In this document: piece after piece, positions 1 to 8,276 of the stretch
Layout of the letters: the number at the start of each line of letters is the position of its first letter
Numbering within the stretch: position 1 is the stretch's first letter
Assembly: GCA_041163265.1 (NCBI GenBank)
Contig: JBEARL010000011.1
Coordinates: 1-26,700, forward strand
Reading direction: 5' to 3'
Source of the DNA: CSBr16-57R1 sp041163265
GTDB taxonomy: Bacteria; Actinomycetota; Nitriliruptoria; Nitriliruptorales; Nitriliruptoraceae
Length of the DNA stretch: 26,700 bases
Translations under genes and position numbers: made by a program
The notes under the pieces: generated by a model
Seen by the model: the letters and a program-made list of their open reading frames with translations, nothing else
What the model was told of the DNA's origin: nothing
Databases searched by the model: none

Positions 1-564
1 CCCCAGCACCCCCGTGTCCTCCCGCCAGGCCGCGAGCAGCTCCCGCTGGGTCGTGACCGCGCCGTCGGCGTCGATCACCGCGGCGAGATCGGGCGCCGCC
101 CCCGGTGCCGGTGGCCGGTCCGGGTAGGGGAGGACGGCCGCGGTCCAGGCCTCGCCGCCGGTCCACTCCACCGCAGCGGGTCCTCCGTCCACCGCGTCGC
201 CCAGCCACCACACGTCGCCACCCGGATCCGGGCGTCCCTCGTGCACGACCGCCGGCCGGCCCGGCGCGACCGGCCCCAGTGCGACGCCGGCCCACCATGC
301 GGCCAGCGCGACGGCGGCCAGCGGCCACGACGGCGGGGCGTCGACCCCCAGCACGTCGCCCGGACCGAGGCCGAGCTCGTCGCGCAGCAGGTGCGCGCCC
401 TTCGCGGCCCATCCGGCCAGCGAGACGAAGCCCTGCTCGTGGCGGGCGTCGGCAAGGATCACGGTCACCGCGGGTCGCTGGCCGAGCGCCGCGACGGCCG
501 CCGTGAGGGCCGTGGCGACGTCGTCCGACGGCGCCGGGCGGGGTGCGAGCGGACCGAGGCGCAC
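1..564 (-). CDS. TIGR03089 family protein (truncated adenylate-forming-enzyme-like), 3' end outside window
   Basis: Reading the minus strand from a GTG at 564 gives 188 codons that stay open to the window edge, so only the N-terminal part is present. The start is chosen because a GGAGG lies 6 bases upstream of the GTG (571-575). The protein contains LAGWAAKGAHLLRDELGLGP followed by a PPSWPLAAVALAAWWAG stretch. This is the N-terminal pattern of acyl-CoA-synthetase/AMP-binding enzymes, where it forms part of the adenylation fold. TIGR03089 proteins are short (about 230-250 residues) and keep only this portion, so catalysis is doubtful and their function is unknown. The gene is divergent from an LCP gene, the usual neighbour of this family (Rv3268 beside Rv3267 in M. 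tuberculosis, from memory). The family call is firm and the function open. Confidence 0.82.
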   Translation of the reverse strand, partial: MRLGPLAPRPAPSDDVATALTAAVAALGQRPAVTVILADARHEQGFVSLAGWAAKGAHLLRDELGLGPGDVLGVDAPPSWPLAAVALAAWWAGVALGPVAPGRPAVVHEGRPDPGGDVWWLGDAVDGGPAAVEWTGGEAWTAAVLPYPDRPPAPGAAPDLAAVIDADGAVTTQRELLAAWREDTGVLG

Positions 565-598
565 GCTGACCTCCGTCCGGACCGGGTGCGAGGGCCCG

Positions 599-608
599 AT
601 GCTACGGT
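599..608. promoter_or_regulatory. Overlapping divergent -10-like hexamers
   Basis: On the minus strand TAGCAT (604 to 599) sits 34 bases before the TIGR03089 start. On the plus strand TACGGT (603-608) shares its first two bases with it and lies upstream of the LCP-like gene. Both fit the TANNNT pattern of actinobacterial -10 elements. No convincing -35 is visible for either. This is inferred from position and pattern only. Confidence 0.35.
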
Positions 609-682
609 CGGTCGCGCGCCGTCCGGCGGTCGCGCCGCCCCGTGCGACCCGTCCATCCACGCGCCCACCGGAGACCTGCGCC

Positions 683-1993
683 GTGCCCGCCTCCGAGTCC
701 GGCTTCGCGCTGCGGCCCCGTCGCTCGCCGGTCCGGTTCCTGCGCGCCGGGCTGCGCGTCCTCGTCGTCGTCGCGGTCGTCGCGCTGCTCTGGGCCGCGG
801 CGATCGGTGCGCTGTGGCTGTACGGCGCGTCGCGCCTCGAGGCGGTGCCGTTCGCGGCGCTGCGCGACGACGTGCTGCTGCTCGGCGCGGCCGGCGCCCG
901 CGCACCGGCCGACGCGACGACGCTGCTGCTCGTCCCCGTCGAGGAGCTCGACCCGACCGTGCCGCGCCCACCCGCGCTCGCGGCGCCGCCGGCGCTGGTG
1001 CAGATCGTGCCCGGGCGCGACGAGCCGAGCGTCCTGATCCTCGAACCGACGCTCGAGGTCGTCGTCGACGGCCGTGGCGTCATGACCCTCGAGGCGGTCC
1101 AGCGCGAGCTCGGGGCCGACCGTCTCGCGCGCGCGGTCATCGACTACTCCGAGGTCCGTCTCGACCACGTGGTCGTCGTCTCCGTCGAGCTGCTGCCGGG
1201 TCTGGTGCGCGAGCTCGGACCGCTCGAGGTCTGCGGGGCCGACGGCTGCTCGACGCCGACGCCGGACGACGTCCGCGCCTGGCAGCGCGACGAGGACCCC
1301 GCCGAGGTGCTCCGGCGCGGCGCCGACGTGGTGCGCGCTCTCGCGGGCTCGATCGACGTCCGGGGCCTCGTCACCTCACCTCTGACGGCGCGCCGCGCCG
1401 TCGACCTCCTCGCCGGGCAGCTGGTCACCGACGTCGACCTCGGACCGCGCGACCTGCTCGCGCTGCTGCCCGGCCTCGCCGAGGTCCGTCGCCTCGACGT
1501 CGACGCACTGCCGCTGGTGCGCAACCCGACCACCGGGGAGCTGGTCGTGCTGGCCGAGTCGGCGATGCTGCGCTTCTCGCGCCTGCAGGACGGACTGCCG
1601 CTGGCCGGCATCGATCCGGCCGAGGACCTCGAGCGCCTGCGGTCGGTCGTCGACGTGGCGGTCCTGAACGGCGCCGGCGTCGTCGGGCTGGCGGCCCTCG
1701 TCGAGGCGGACCTCGCCGCGGCCGGGTTCGAGGTCGCGGGGACGGGGAACGACGTCCGCTTCGACCGGCAGGAGACCGTCATCTCGTACCGTGCGGGTGA
1801 CGTCGAGGCCGAGCCGGTCGCGTTCCTGCTGGTCGACCTGCTCCCCGGCGCCCGCGTCGAGGCGGTCGACCGCGAGCTCGCGCTCGACGGTGCCCCCGTC
1901 TCGATCGTCGTCGTGCTCGGGCTCGACCGGGTCGCGGCCGACGGGGCGGGCGTCGTCGGTCCGGGCGGCGCTGACGCGGGGGAGGACGGATGA
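683..1993 (+). CDS. Degenerate LCP (LytR-CpsA-Psr) domain protein with C-terminal LytR_C domain
   Basis: A 436-residue protein beginning at a GTG preceded by GGAGA 8 bases upstream; an in-frame ATG at 599 has no ribosome binding site. A basic N-terminus is followed by one membrane segment (about residues 26-48), so the rest should lie outside the cytoplasm. The extracytoplasmic part follows the LCP layout: a DDVLLLG strand where the family has its GSDSR strand, LDHVVVVSVELLPGLVRELG in place of the usual hyVvVdfeGf-LvdalGG segment, and a C-terminal LytR_C domain from about residue 322 (VDVAVLNGAG). The catalytic features are missing: LLLGAAGAR stands for GSDSR, VLILEP for SLPRD, and there is no R-x-R with a downstream D-x-x-R-x-x-RQQ. 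It is probably an inactive partner or glycan-binding relative of the intact LCP protein, whose ATG overlaps its stop. Confidence 0.72.
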   Translation: MPASESGFALRPRRSPVRFLRAGLRVLVVVAVVALLWAAAIGALWLYGASRLEAVPFAALRDDVLLLGAAGARAPADATTLLLVPVEELDPTVPRPPALAAPPALVQIVPGRDEPSVLILEPTLEVVVDGRGVMTLEAVQRELGADRLARAVIDYSEVRLDHVVVVSVELLPGLVRELGPLEVCGADGCSTPTPDDVRAWQRDEDPAEVLRRGADVVRALAGSIDVRGLVTSPLTARRAVDLLAGQLVTDVDLGPRDLLALLPGLAEVRRLDVDALPLVRNPTTGELVVLAESAMLRFSRLQDGLPLAGIDPAEDLERLRSVVDVAVLNGAGVVGLAALVEADLAAAGFEVAGTGNDVRFDRQETVISYRAGDVEAEPVAFLLVDLLPGARVEAVDRELALDGAPVSIVVVLGLDRVAADGAGVVGPGGADAGEDG

Positions 1994-3303
1994 GCGCCCA
2001 GCCTCCCGTCCGCCGCGCCTGGGGGCGCGAGGTCGTCGGCGGCCGCCGCCGCCGCGGACTGCGTCGGGTCTCGGTCCTGCTCGGTGCGGTGCTCGTCCTG
2101 GCCGGCTCGGTCACCGGCGTCAGCGCCACCATGCTGCTGCGGCAGGCCGACGCCAGCCTGACGCGGATCCCGGTGCCCGGGCTCGAGGAGGTCGCGGACA
2201 CCGCGCTGCCGAGCTCGTTCATCATCGTCGGGTCGGACTCGCGGGCGGGGCTCAGCGACGCGGACCGGGCCGACCTGACGCTCGGGGACTTCACCGGGCA
2301 GCAGAGCGACGTCCTCATCTACGTCTCGATCACCGAGGCGCGCGACGCCGTGACGCTGGTCAGCCTCCCGCGGGACCTGCTCGTGTTCGACGCCGACGGG
2401 ACGCCCCGGAAGCTGACCGAGACGTTCGCCGGCGGCCCCGAGCCGCTGATCCTCGCGCTGCGGCGGAACCTCGCGCTGCCCGTCAACCACTTCGCCATGG
2501 TCTCGCTCGGCGGGTTCATCGAGGTCGTCCGGACGCTCGGCTCGGTCCGCATCTGCCTCGAGCAGCCGCTGTCCGACCGCAAGAGCGGTGCCGACTTCGA
2601 CGCCGGCTGCCACGACATGGACGCCCGCGAGGCGCTGTCCTTCGTGCGGTCGCGGTCGGGGCCGCGGGCGGACTTCGAGCGCATCGACCGCCAGCAGCAG
2701 TTCATCCGCTCGGTGCTGGCCGGGCTCATCGACTCGCGGCTGCTCGCCGACCCCGGTCGCGTCTACCGGCTGACCGAGGACGTGGCCTCGACGCTGGTGA
2801 CCGACGACCTGCTGCGGTTCGACGACATGGCGGCGGTCGCGGTCGAGCTGCTCCCCGTCGTCCGCGACGGGCTGCCGATGATGACGCTGCCGGCCTACCC
2901 CCGCACCATCGACGGGCGGGCCTACGTCCTGCCGTACGGGCCGGGCGCGCGCGCCCTGCTCGAGGACCTCCGTGCGGGACGCGCGCCCGCGCCGCGCGGC
3001 ACGGCCGAGGCCCGGCGCGGCACGACGGTCGCGCTGTACTCGGGCGGCAGGCAGCTCGGCGCCGAGATCGTCCAGGACACGCTGCTGACCGCCGGCTTCC
3101 GCAGCCTCGGGACGGTCGGGGCCGGCCCGGCCCGGCTCGACGCGCTGGGGACGACTACCGTCTACGCGGCGCCCGAGGAGGAGGTCCGGGCGGCCTGGGT
3201 CGCGGCCGTGCTCGGCGCGCCCCTGCTGCCGCTCCCGGAGGGGTTCCGCCCCCCGGGGGGCGCCGTGGCGGTGGTGGCGATCGGCGACGACGCGACCTCC
3301 TGA
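1990..3303 (+). CDS. LCP family glycopolymer-peptidoglycan ligase (LytR-CpsA-Psr) with LytR_C domain
   Basis: A 437-residue membrane-anchored enzyme whose ATG overlaps the previous stop (ATGA). An Arg-rich N-terminus leads into one membrane helix (about residues 28-55). The LCP catalytic domain is intact: GSDSR with D83 and R85, QSDVLIYVS, SLPRD with R128, FVRSR (R220, R222) and the D-F-E-R-I-D-R-Q-Q-Q stretch (about 228-237). In this family these Asp and Arg residues bind metal and the pyrophosphate of a polyprenyl-linked glycan, which is then transferred to peptidoglycan or arabinogalactan outside the cell. The C-terminal part (about 335-420, from TTVALYSGG) is a LytR_C-like domain. The position just ahead of rhamnose-nucleotide genes suits attachment of a rhamnose-linked wall polymer. 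Orthology to mycobacterial CpsA/Rv3267 is suggested by gene order. Confidence 0.93.
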   Translation: MSAQPPVRRAWGREVVGGRRRRGLRRVSVLLGAVLVLAGSVTGVSATMLLRQADASLTRIPVPGLEEVADTALPSSFIIVGSDSRAGLSDADRADLTLGDFTGQQSDVLIYVSITEARDAVTLVSLPRDLLVFDADGTPRKLTETFAGGPEPLILALRRNLALPVNHFAMVSLGGFIEVVRTLGSVRICLEQPLSDRKSGADFDAGCHDMDAREALSFVRSRSGPRADFERIDRQQQFIRSVLAGLIDSRLLADPGRVYRLTEDVASTLVTDDLLRFDDMAAVAVELLPVVRDGLPMMTLPAYPRTIDGRAYVLPYGPGARALLEDLRAGRAPAPRGTAEARRGTTVALYSGGRQLGAEIVQDTLLTAGFRSLGTVGAGPARLDALGTTTVYAAPEEEVRAAWVAAVLGAPLLPLPEGFRPPGGAVAVVAIGDDATS

Positions 3304-3352
3304 GGTCGCGCGGGTCGCGCGCGGCCCGGGCGGCGCGGGGGAGGACCGTGGC

Positions 3353-4429
3353 ATGAGGGCGCTGGTGCTCGCCGGTGGGTCCGGCAGCCGGCTGCGGCCG
3401 ATCACCCACACGAGCGCGAAGCAGCTCGTCCCGGTCGCCAACAAGCCGATCCTCTTCTACGGCCTCGAGCAGATCCGCGACGCCGGCATCACCGAGGTCG
3501 GCATCATCACCGGCGACACCGGCGCCGAGATCCGCGCCGCCGTCGGCGACGGCTCGGCCTTCGGGATCCGCACCACCTTCATCCCCCAGGACGCGCCGCG
3601 CGGTCTGGCTCACGCGGTGCTGACCGCCGAGGAGTTCCTCGGCGGCGACGACTTCGTGATGTTCCTCGGCGACAACCTGATCGAGGGCGGCATCCGCCAC
3701 GTCGTCGAGGCGTTCGAGCGCGACGCGCCGGCCGCCCAGCTGCTCCTGAAGCGCGTCCCGGACCCGCACCGCTTCGGCATCGCCGTGCTCGACGCCGAGG
3801 GTGCGATCGTCCGCCTGGTCGAGAAGCCGAAGGACCCGCCGTCCGATCTGGCGCTGGTCGGCGTCTACCTCTTCACCCCGGCGATCCTCGACGCCGCGCG
3901 CCGCATCGAGCCGTCGTGGCGCGGCGAGCTCGAGATCACCGACGCCATCCAGCTGCTGGTCGAGGAGGGTCGCTCGGTCCGGGCCTCGATGGTCGAGGGC
4001 TGGTGGCTGGACACGGGGAAGAAGGACGAGCTGCTCGAGGCGAACCGCATCGTGCTGACGGGCCTGCGCGGCCGCATCGACGGCGAGCTCGACGAGGCCT
4101 CGAGCGTCACCGACGACGTCGTCGTCGAGGCCGGTGCACGGCTGGTCCGCTCGACGGTCCGGGGTCCCGCGGTCATCGGCGCCGGCGCGCATCTCGAGGA
4201 CGTCCATGTCGGTCCGTTCACCTCGATCGCGGCGGACTGCCGCCTCGAGCGGTGCGAGGTCGAGTACTCGGTGCTGATGGAGCGGTGCGAGATCACCGAC
4301 GTGCCCCGCCTGGAGGGCTCGCTGCTGGGCCGGGACGTCCGGGTCGGCCGGACCTCGCGGCGACCGGCCGCCCACCGGCTCCTGCTCGGCGACCACGCGC
4401 AGGTCGAGATCGCGGAGGGACGGCTGTGA
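3353..4429 (+). CDS. rmlA: Glucose-1-phosphate thymidylyltransferase, long form
   Basis: A 358-residue cytoplasmic enzyme that should make dTDP-glucose from dTTP and glucose-1-phosphate, the first step towards dTDP-rhamnose. The start is an ATG with GGGGAGGA 7 bases upstream. The N-terminal nucleotidyltransferase signature LAGGSGSRLRPIT is followed by KQLVPVANKP, FLGDNLIEGG (metal/sugar site), RFGIAVLD, VEKPKDPPSD and WLDTGKKDELLEAN. About 100 C-terminal residues carry hexapeptide-like, left-handed beta-helix sequence, which makes it the long RmlA type (TIGR01208, about 355 residues) often seen with deoxysugar genes, not the short 290-residue RmlA. A 49-base gap separates it from the LCP gene, and its stop overlaps the rmlB start (GTGA). 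Confidence 0.92.
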   Translation: MRALVLAGGSGSRLRPITHTSAKQLVPVANKPILFYGLEQIRDAGITEVGIITGDTGAEIRAAVGDGSAFGIRTTFIPQDAPRGLAHAVLTAEEFLGGDDFVMFLGDNLIEGGIRHVVEAFERDAPAAQLLLKRVPDPHRFGIAVLDAEGAIVRLVEKPKDPPSDLALVGVYLFTPAILDAARRIEPSWRGELEITDAIQLLVEEGRSVRASMVEGWWLDTGKKDELLEANRIVLTGLRGRIDGELDEASSVTDDVVVEAGARLVRSTVRGPAVIGAGAHLEDVHVGPFTSIAADCRLERCEVEYSVLMERCEITDVPRLEGSLLGRDVRVGRTSRRPAAHRLLLGDHAQVEIAEGRL

Positions 4430-5418
4430 GGCTGGTCGTGACCGGCGGCGCCGGGTTCATCGGGTCGAACTTCATCCGGTACGTGCTGTCGGCGACCGAC
4501 GACGTCCGCGTCACGAACCTCGACGCGCTGACCTACGCCGGGAACCCCGCGTCCCTCGCGGACGTCGCCGACGACCCCCGGTACTCCTTCGTCCACGCGG
4601 ACATCCGCGACGCCGCGGCCGTCGCCGCCGCGGTCGCCGGGGCCGACCTGGTCGTGAACTTCGCGGCCGAGTCCCACGTCGACCGCTCGATCGACGGGCC
4701 GTCCGCCTTCCTCGACACGAACGTGACGGGGGCCGGCGTCGTGTTCGAGGCCTGTCGGCGGGCCGAGGTGCCGCGGGTGCTGCACATCTCGACCGACGAG
4801 GTCTACGGCTCGGTCGAGGAACCGGACTCGTTCCGCGAGGGCGACGCCCTCGAGCCGAACAGCCCGTACTCGGCCTCGAAGGCCGGCGCGGACCTGCTCG
4901 CGCGGGCCTACGGCGTCACCTACGGCTACCCGATCTCGGTGACGCGGACGGCGAACAACTTCGGGCCGTACCACTACCCCGAGAAGATGATCCCGCTGTT
5001 CGTCACGAACCTGATCGACGGGCAGGACGTCCCGCTGTACGGCGAGGGGCTGAACGTCCGTGACTGGACGTACGTCGAGGACAACGCGGCCGCGCAGTGG
5101 CTGGTGCTGACCGAGGCCGAGCCGGGCGCGCTGTACAACGTCGGTGCGGGGAACGAGCTGACGAACCGCGAGCTGACGATGCGGCTGCTCGAGCGGTTCG
5201 GCGTCGGCGAGGAGCGCATCCGCCGCGTCGCGGACCGCCCCGGCCACGACCTGCGCTACTCGGTCGACACGACGCGCATCCGGGCCCTCGGCTGGCGGCC
5301 GCGCGTCACGCTCGACGAGGGGCTCGACCGGACCATCGCCTTCTACCGCGAGCGCGAGGACTGGTGGCGTCCGCTGAAGGCGGCCGGCGCGTCCGACCGC
5401 CGCGGCACGGCCGGCTGA
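4426..5418 (+). CDS. rmlB: dTDP-glucose 4,6-dehydratase
   Basis: A 330-residue extended short-chain dehydrogenase that converts dTDP-glucose to dTDP-4-keto-6-deoxyglucose using bound NAD. The GTG start overlaps the rmlA stop, indicating coupled translation. The N-terminal Rossmann motif is GGAGFIGSNF, followed by the LDALTYAG segment typical of RmlB. The catalytic STDEVYG supplies T123, D124 and E125, and Y148-S-A-S-K152 is the Tyr-Lys pair. RTANNFGPYHYPEKMIPLF and the VRDWTYVEDN stretch are near-invariant RmlB sequences. Length and motifs are complete. It acts with the neighbouring rmlA and rmlD; no rmlC epimerase is visible in the window. Confidence 0.96.
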   Translation: MRLVVTGGAGFIGSNFIRYVLSATDDVRVTNLDALTYAGNPASLADVADDPRYSFVHADIRDAAAVAAAVAGADLVVNFAAESHVDRSIDGPSAFLDTNVTGAGVVFEACRRAEVPRVLHISTDEVYGSVEEPDSFREGDALEPNSPYSASKAGADLLARAYGVTYGYPISVTRTANNFGPYHYPEKMIPLFVTNLIDGQDVPLYGEGLNVRDWTYVEDNAAAQWLVLTEAEPGALYNVGAGNELTNRELTMRLLERFGVGEERIRRVADRPGHDLRYSVDTTRIRALGWRPRVTLDEGLDRTIAFYREREDWWRPLKAAGASDRRGTAG

Positions 5419-5428
5419 GGCGGCCCGC

Positions 5429-6298
5429 GTGCGGGTCCTCGTCACCGGCGCCGGCGGCCAGCTCGGGCTGGACCTCCTCGACGCGTTCTCCGACCACGAC
5501 GTCACGGGCCTGACCCGGGCCGAGCTGGACGTCCGCGACGAGGCCGCGGTCGCGGCGGCCGTCGCCGGCCTGCGACCGGCGCTCGTCGTGAACGCGGCCG
5601 CCTGGACCGACGTCGACGGCTGCGAGGGCGACCCCGACGCCGCGCACCGCGCCAACGCGCTGGGGCCGTGGTGGCTCGCCCGGGCCTGCGACCGCGCGGG
5701 GGCGACGCTGGTCACGTTCTCGACCGACTACGTCTTCGACGGCGTCGCGCCGCACGGCTCGGACCGGGCGCCGCGGGGCTTCACCGAGCAGGACGCGACC
5801 GGGCCGCTCAGCGCGTACGGCCGCAGCAAGCTCGCCGGCGAGGCGCTGGTCCGCGAGACCCTCGACGCCCACCACATCGTCCGCACGGCCTGGGTCAGCG
5901 GCGCCCGCGGTCGGAACTTCGTCCGCACGATGCTGCGCCTCGGCGCCGAGGGCGGCCCGGTCCGCGTCGTCGACGACCAGATCGGCTCGCCGACCTTCAC
6001 CCGCGACCTCGCGGCCGCCGTGCGCATGCTCGCCGTCTCGGGCCGGTACGGAACGGTCCACCTCGTGAACGAGGGGCGGTGCTCGTGGTTCGACCTCGCG
6101 GCCGCCGTGTTCGAGGAGGCCGGGCTGGACGTCGACCTCGCACCGCAGGCGACCGCCGCCGTGGCCCGGCCGGCGCGTCGGCCCGCGTGGTCCGTCCTCG
6201 ACTCCACGCACGCGCGGGCCCTCGGCGTCGGACCGCTGCCGGAGTGGCGGGACGGGCTGGGGCGGCTCCTCGACGAGCTCGGCGCGCGCGGCCGATGA
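5429..6298 (+). CDS. rmlD: dTDP-4-dehydrorhamnose reductase
   Basis: A 289-residue NAD(P)H-dependent reductase for the last step of dTDP-L-rhamnose synthesis. It starts at a GTG 10 bases after the rmlB stop, with only a weak GAGGCGG behind it, so translation is probably carried over from rmlB. Visible features are the nucleotide-binding GAGGQLG, VVNAAAWTDVDGCE (a family signature), STDYVFDG, and the catalytic pair Y130-G-R-S-K134. DDQIGSPTF and NEGRCSWFDLA are further RmlD landmarks. The length is normal and there is no fused RmlC domain. It corresponds by gene order to rmlD (Rv3266c) of M. tuberculosis. Confidence 0.95.
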   Translation: MRVLVTGAGGQLGLDLLDAFSDHDVTGLTRAELDVRDEAAVAAAVAGLRPALVVNAAAWTDVDGCEGDPDAAHRANALGPWWLARACDRAGATLVTFSTDYVFDGVAPHGSDRAPRGFTEQDATGPLSAYGRSKLAGEALVRETLDAHHIVRTAWVSGARGRNFVRTMLRLGAEGGPVRVVDDQIGSPTFTRDLAAAVRMLAVSGRYGTVHLVNEGRCSWFDLAAAVFEEAGLDVDLAPQATAAVARPARRPAWSVLDSTHARALGVGPLPEWRDGLGRLLDELGARGR

Positions 6299-7218
6299 GC
6301 GTCGGCGTCGTCGTCGTCGCGCACCGCTCGCGGGAGGACGTGGTGGCCCTCCTCGGCGACCTCGACGCGGCGACGCCCGTCGTCGTGGTCGACACGGCCT
6401 CGGGCGACGGCACGGCCGAGGCCGTCCGCGCCGCCGCGACCGGCCGCCCGGTCCGGCTGCTCGAGCTCGAGAACACCGGGTACGCGCGGGCCGCGAACGC
6501 CGGCATCCGCGCGCTGCCGGCCGGGGTCGCGCACGCCGTCGTGCTGAACGCCGACGTGCGGCTGGCCGCCGACGTGCCGGACCGGCTGGCCGCGGTGCTC
6601 GACGCCGATGCGTCCCTCGGTGCGGTCGGTCCGCGCGTGCGCTACCCGTCGGGCGCGCCGCAGGCGTCCGCGCGGCGCATCCCGGGGCTCGGGACCGCGG
6701 TGCTCCACGGGCTGCTCGGATGGTGGTGGCCGGCGAACCCGGCGACCCGCGCCTACCGCGCCGACCCGGCCGCGACCTCGGCCGCCATCGACGCCGCGGG
6801 GCCGACCGGCACCGACGTCGTCGCGGTCGACTGGGTCTCGGGCTGCGCGGTGGCGCTGCGCCGGACCGCGGTGGAGGCCGTCGGTGGGTTCGACCCCGGG
6901 TACGCGCTGTTCGTCGAGGACGTCGACCTCTGCGATCGGCTCGCCGCGGCCGGATGGGGGGTCGGCCTCGCGCCGAGGATCGTCGTCGTCCACCGCGTCG
7001 GCGGTGCGACCTCGCGACGGCCGCTGCGGGCGCGGCTGGCCCACGCCCGCGGCCTCGAGCGGTTCGCGTCCCAGCGGCTGCCGGGGCCGCTCCGACCCGC
7101 GGCGCGGCTGCTGCGGCCAGCGCTCGTCGCGTGGGCCGTGGCCGCGACGGTCGCCGGGCGCCACCCCGATCGCAGCAGCACCGGTGAGCGGCGCACGCAC
7201 GCGGCGGTCGCGGCGTGA
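6295..7218 (+). CDS. GT2 family glycosyltransferase, WbbL/rhamnosyltransferase-like
   Basis: A 307-residue soluble or peripheral enzyme with a family 2 (GT-A fold) layout. The ATG overlaps the rmlD stop. The N-terminus GVVVVAHRSREDV and VVVDTASGDGT form the nucleotide-binding strand. NTGYARAANAG and VLNADVRL cover the region of the metal-binding acidic residues, WVSGCAVALRRTAVEAVGGFD is the acceptor-side segment, and FVEDVDLCDRLAAAGW holds the catalytic ED pair. Overlap with rmlD and the mycobacterial order rmlD-wbbL make a rhamnosyltransferase acting on a lipid-linked wall intermediate the best guess. The family is clear; donor and acceptor are inferred from context. Confidence 0.85.
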   Translation: MSVGVVVVAHRSREDVVALLGDLDAATPVVVVDTASGDGTAEAVRAAATGRPVRLLELENTGYARAANAGIRALPAGVAHAVVLNADVRLAADVPDRLAAVLDADASLGAVGPRVRYPSGAPQASARRIPGLGTAVLHGLLGWWWPANPATRAYRADPAATSAAIDAAGPTGTDVVAVDWVSGCAVALRRTAVEAVGGFDPGYALFVEDVDLCDRLAAAGWGVGLAPRIVVVHRVGGATSRRPLRARLAHARGLERFASQRLPGPLRPAARLLRPALVAWAVAATVAGRHPDRSSTGERRTHAAVAA

Positions 7219-8276
7219 GCGCCGTCGACACGGCGCTGGTCCTCGCCGGCGGGCGCGGCACGCGGCTGCTGCCGCTGACCGCGCGGACGCCGAAGCCGAT
7301 GCTGCCGTTCTGCGGCGCGTCCCTGGTCGCGGGCATGGTCCGGCGCCTCGTGCCCCACGGGGTGCGCCGCGTCATCCTCGCCGTCGGCGCGGACGCGGCG
7401 CCGTTCGCGCCGCTGGCGGCCGAGGTCGCGGGCGACGGCCTGCGGGTCGAGGTCGTGACGGAAGCCGAGCCGCTCGACACGGCCGGCGGTGCGCGGCTGG
7501 CGCTGCGGGGCCTCGACCGCCCGGTCCTCGTGCTGAACGGTGACGTCCTGACCGACCTCGACGTCGGCGCGGTGCTGGCGCGCCACCGCGAGGCCGCGGC
7601 CGACGTCACGCTGGCGCTGACCCGCGTCGAGGACACGTCGGCCTTCGGCGTCTGCCTGCTCGACGGCGTGCGCGTGACCGGGTTCGTCGAGAAGCCGGCA
7701 CCCGGGACGCTGCCGGGGCACGACACGGTCAACGCCGGCACCTACGTCCTGGGCCCCGGTGTGCTGGACGGCTTCCCCGACGGTCCGCTCAGCTTCGAGC
7801 GGACCGTGTTCCCGGGCCTGCTCGCCGCGGGCCGGTCGATCGCGGGGTACGTCGCCGACGGGGTCTGGAGCGACCTCGGGACGCCCGAGCGACTGCTCGA
7901 GGGGCAGCGCACCGTCCTCGAGGGCGGTGTGGCGTGGCCGCCGCTGGCCGACGTCGCACCGGACGCGACCGGCGTCCGCGTCGCCCCGGGGGCCTCGGTC
8001 GCGGCCGGCGCGGTGCTGCGCGGGCCGGTCCTCGTCGGGGCCGGCGCGCGCGTCGAGGACGGCGCGGTCGTCGGTCCGCACGTCGTCCTCGCCGCCGGGG
8101 TCGTCGTCGGGGCCGGCGCCCGCGTCGCGGACGCGACGATCGGACCCCGCTCCCGCCTCGGCGCGGGGGCCGTCGTCGCACGGGCGCTCGGCGGCGCCGA
8201 CGGGGAGGTCGCGCCCGGCGCGACGGTCACCGACCTCGCCGTGGTCGGCGACGGGGAGCGGGTGGGCGCGGCGTGA
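7215..8276 (+). CDS. Sugar-1-phosphate nucleotidyltransferase, probable mannose-1-phosphate guanylyltransferase
   Basis: A 353-residue enzyme starting at a GTG that overlaps the preceding stop. The signature LVLAGGRGTRLLPLT (about residues 8-22) and the following PKPMLPF are those of sugar nucleotidyltransferases. VLNGDVLTDLD holds the metal-binding Asp, and VEKPAPG, NAGTYVLGPGVL and WSDLGTPERLLEGQ complete the catalytic domain. From about residue 240 the protein turns into Gly/Ala/Val hexapeptide-like repeats, a left-handed beta-helix as in the GDP-mannose pyrophosphorylase group. By gene order it matches mycobacterial manC/rmlA2 (Rv3264c). A GTP plus mannose-1-phosphate reaction is therefore most likely, with the phosphomannomutase at 24302-25720 supplying the substrate, but another NDP-sugar cannot be excluded from sequence alone. 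Confidence 0.85.
   Translation: MSAVDTALVLAGGRGTRLLPLTARTPKPMLPFCGASLVAGMVRRLVPHGVRRVILAVGADAAPFAPLAAEVAGDGLRVEVVTEAEPLDTAGGARLALRGLDRPVLVLNGDVLTDLDVGAVLARHREAAADVTLALTRVEDTSAFGVCLLDGVRVTGFVEKPAPGTLPGHDTVNAGTYVLGPGVLDGFPDGPLSFERTVFPGLLAAGRSIAGYVADGVWSDLGTPERLLEGQRTVLEGGVAWPPLADVAPDATGVRVAPGASVAAGAVLRGPVLVGAGARVEDGAVVGPHVVLAAGVVVGAGARVADATIGPRSRLGAGAVVARALGGADGEVAPGATVTDLAVVGDGERVGAA

Noticed and set aside
1144..3444. Long open frames antisense to the LCP genes
   Set aside because: They are rich in Arg, Pro, Ser and Gly with no recognisable domain, and lie opposite clear protein-coding genes. Very GC-rich DNA leaves such frames open by lack of stop codons.
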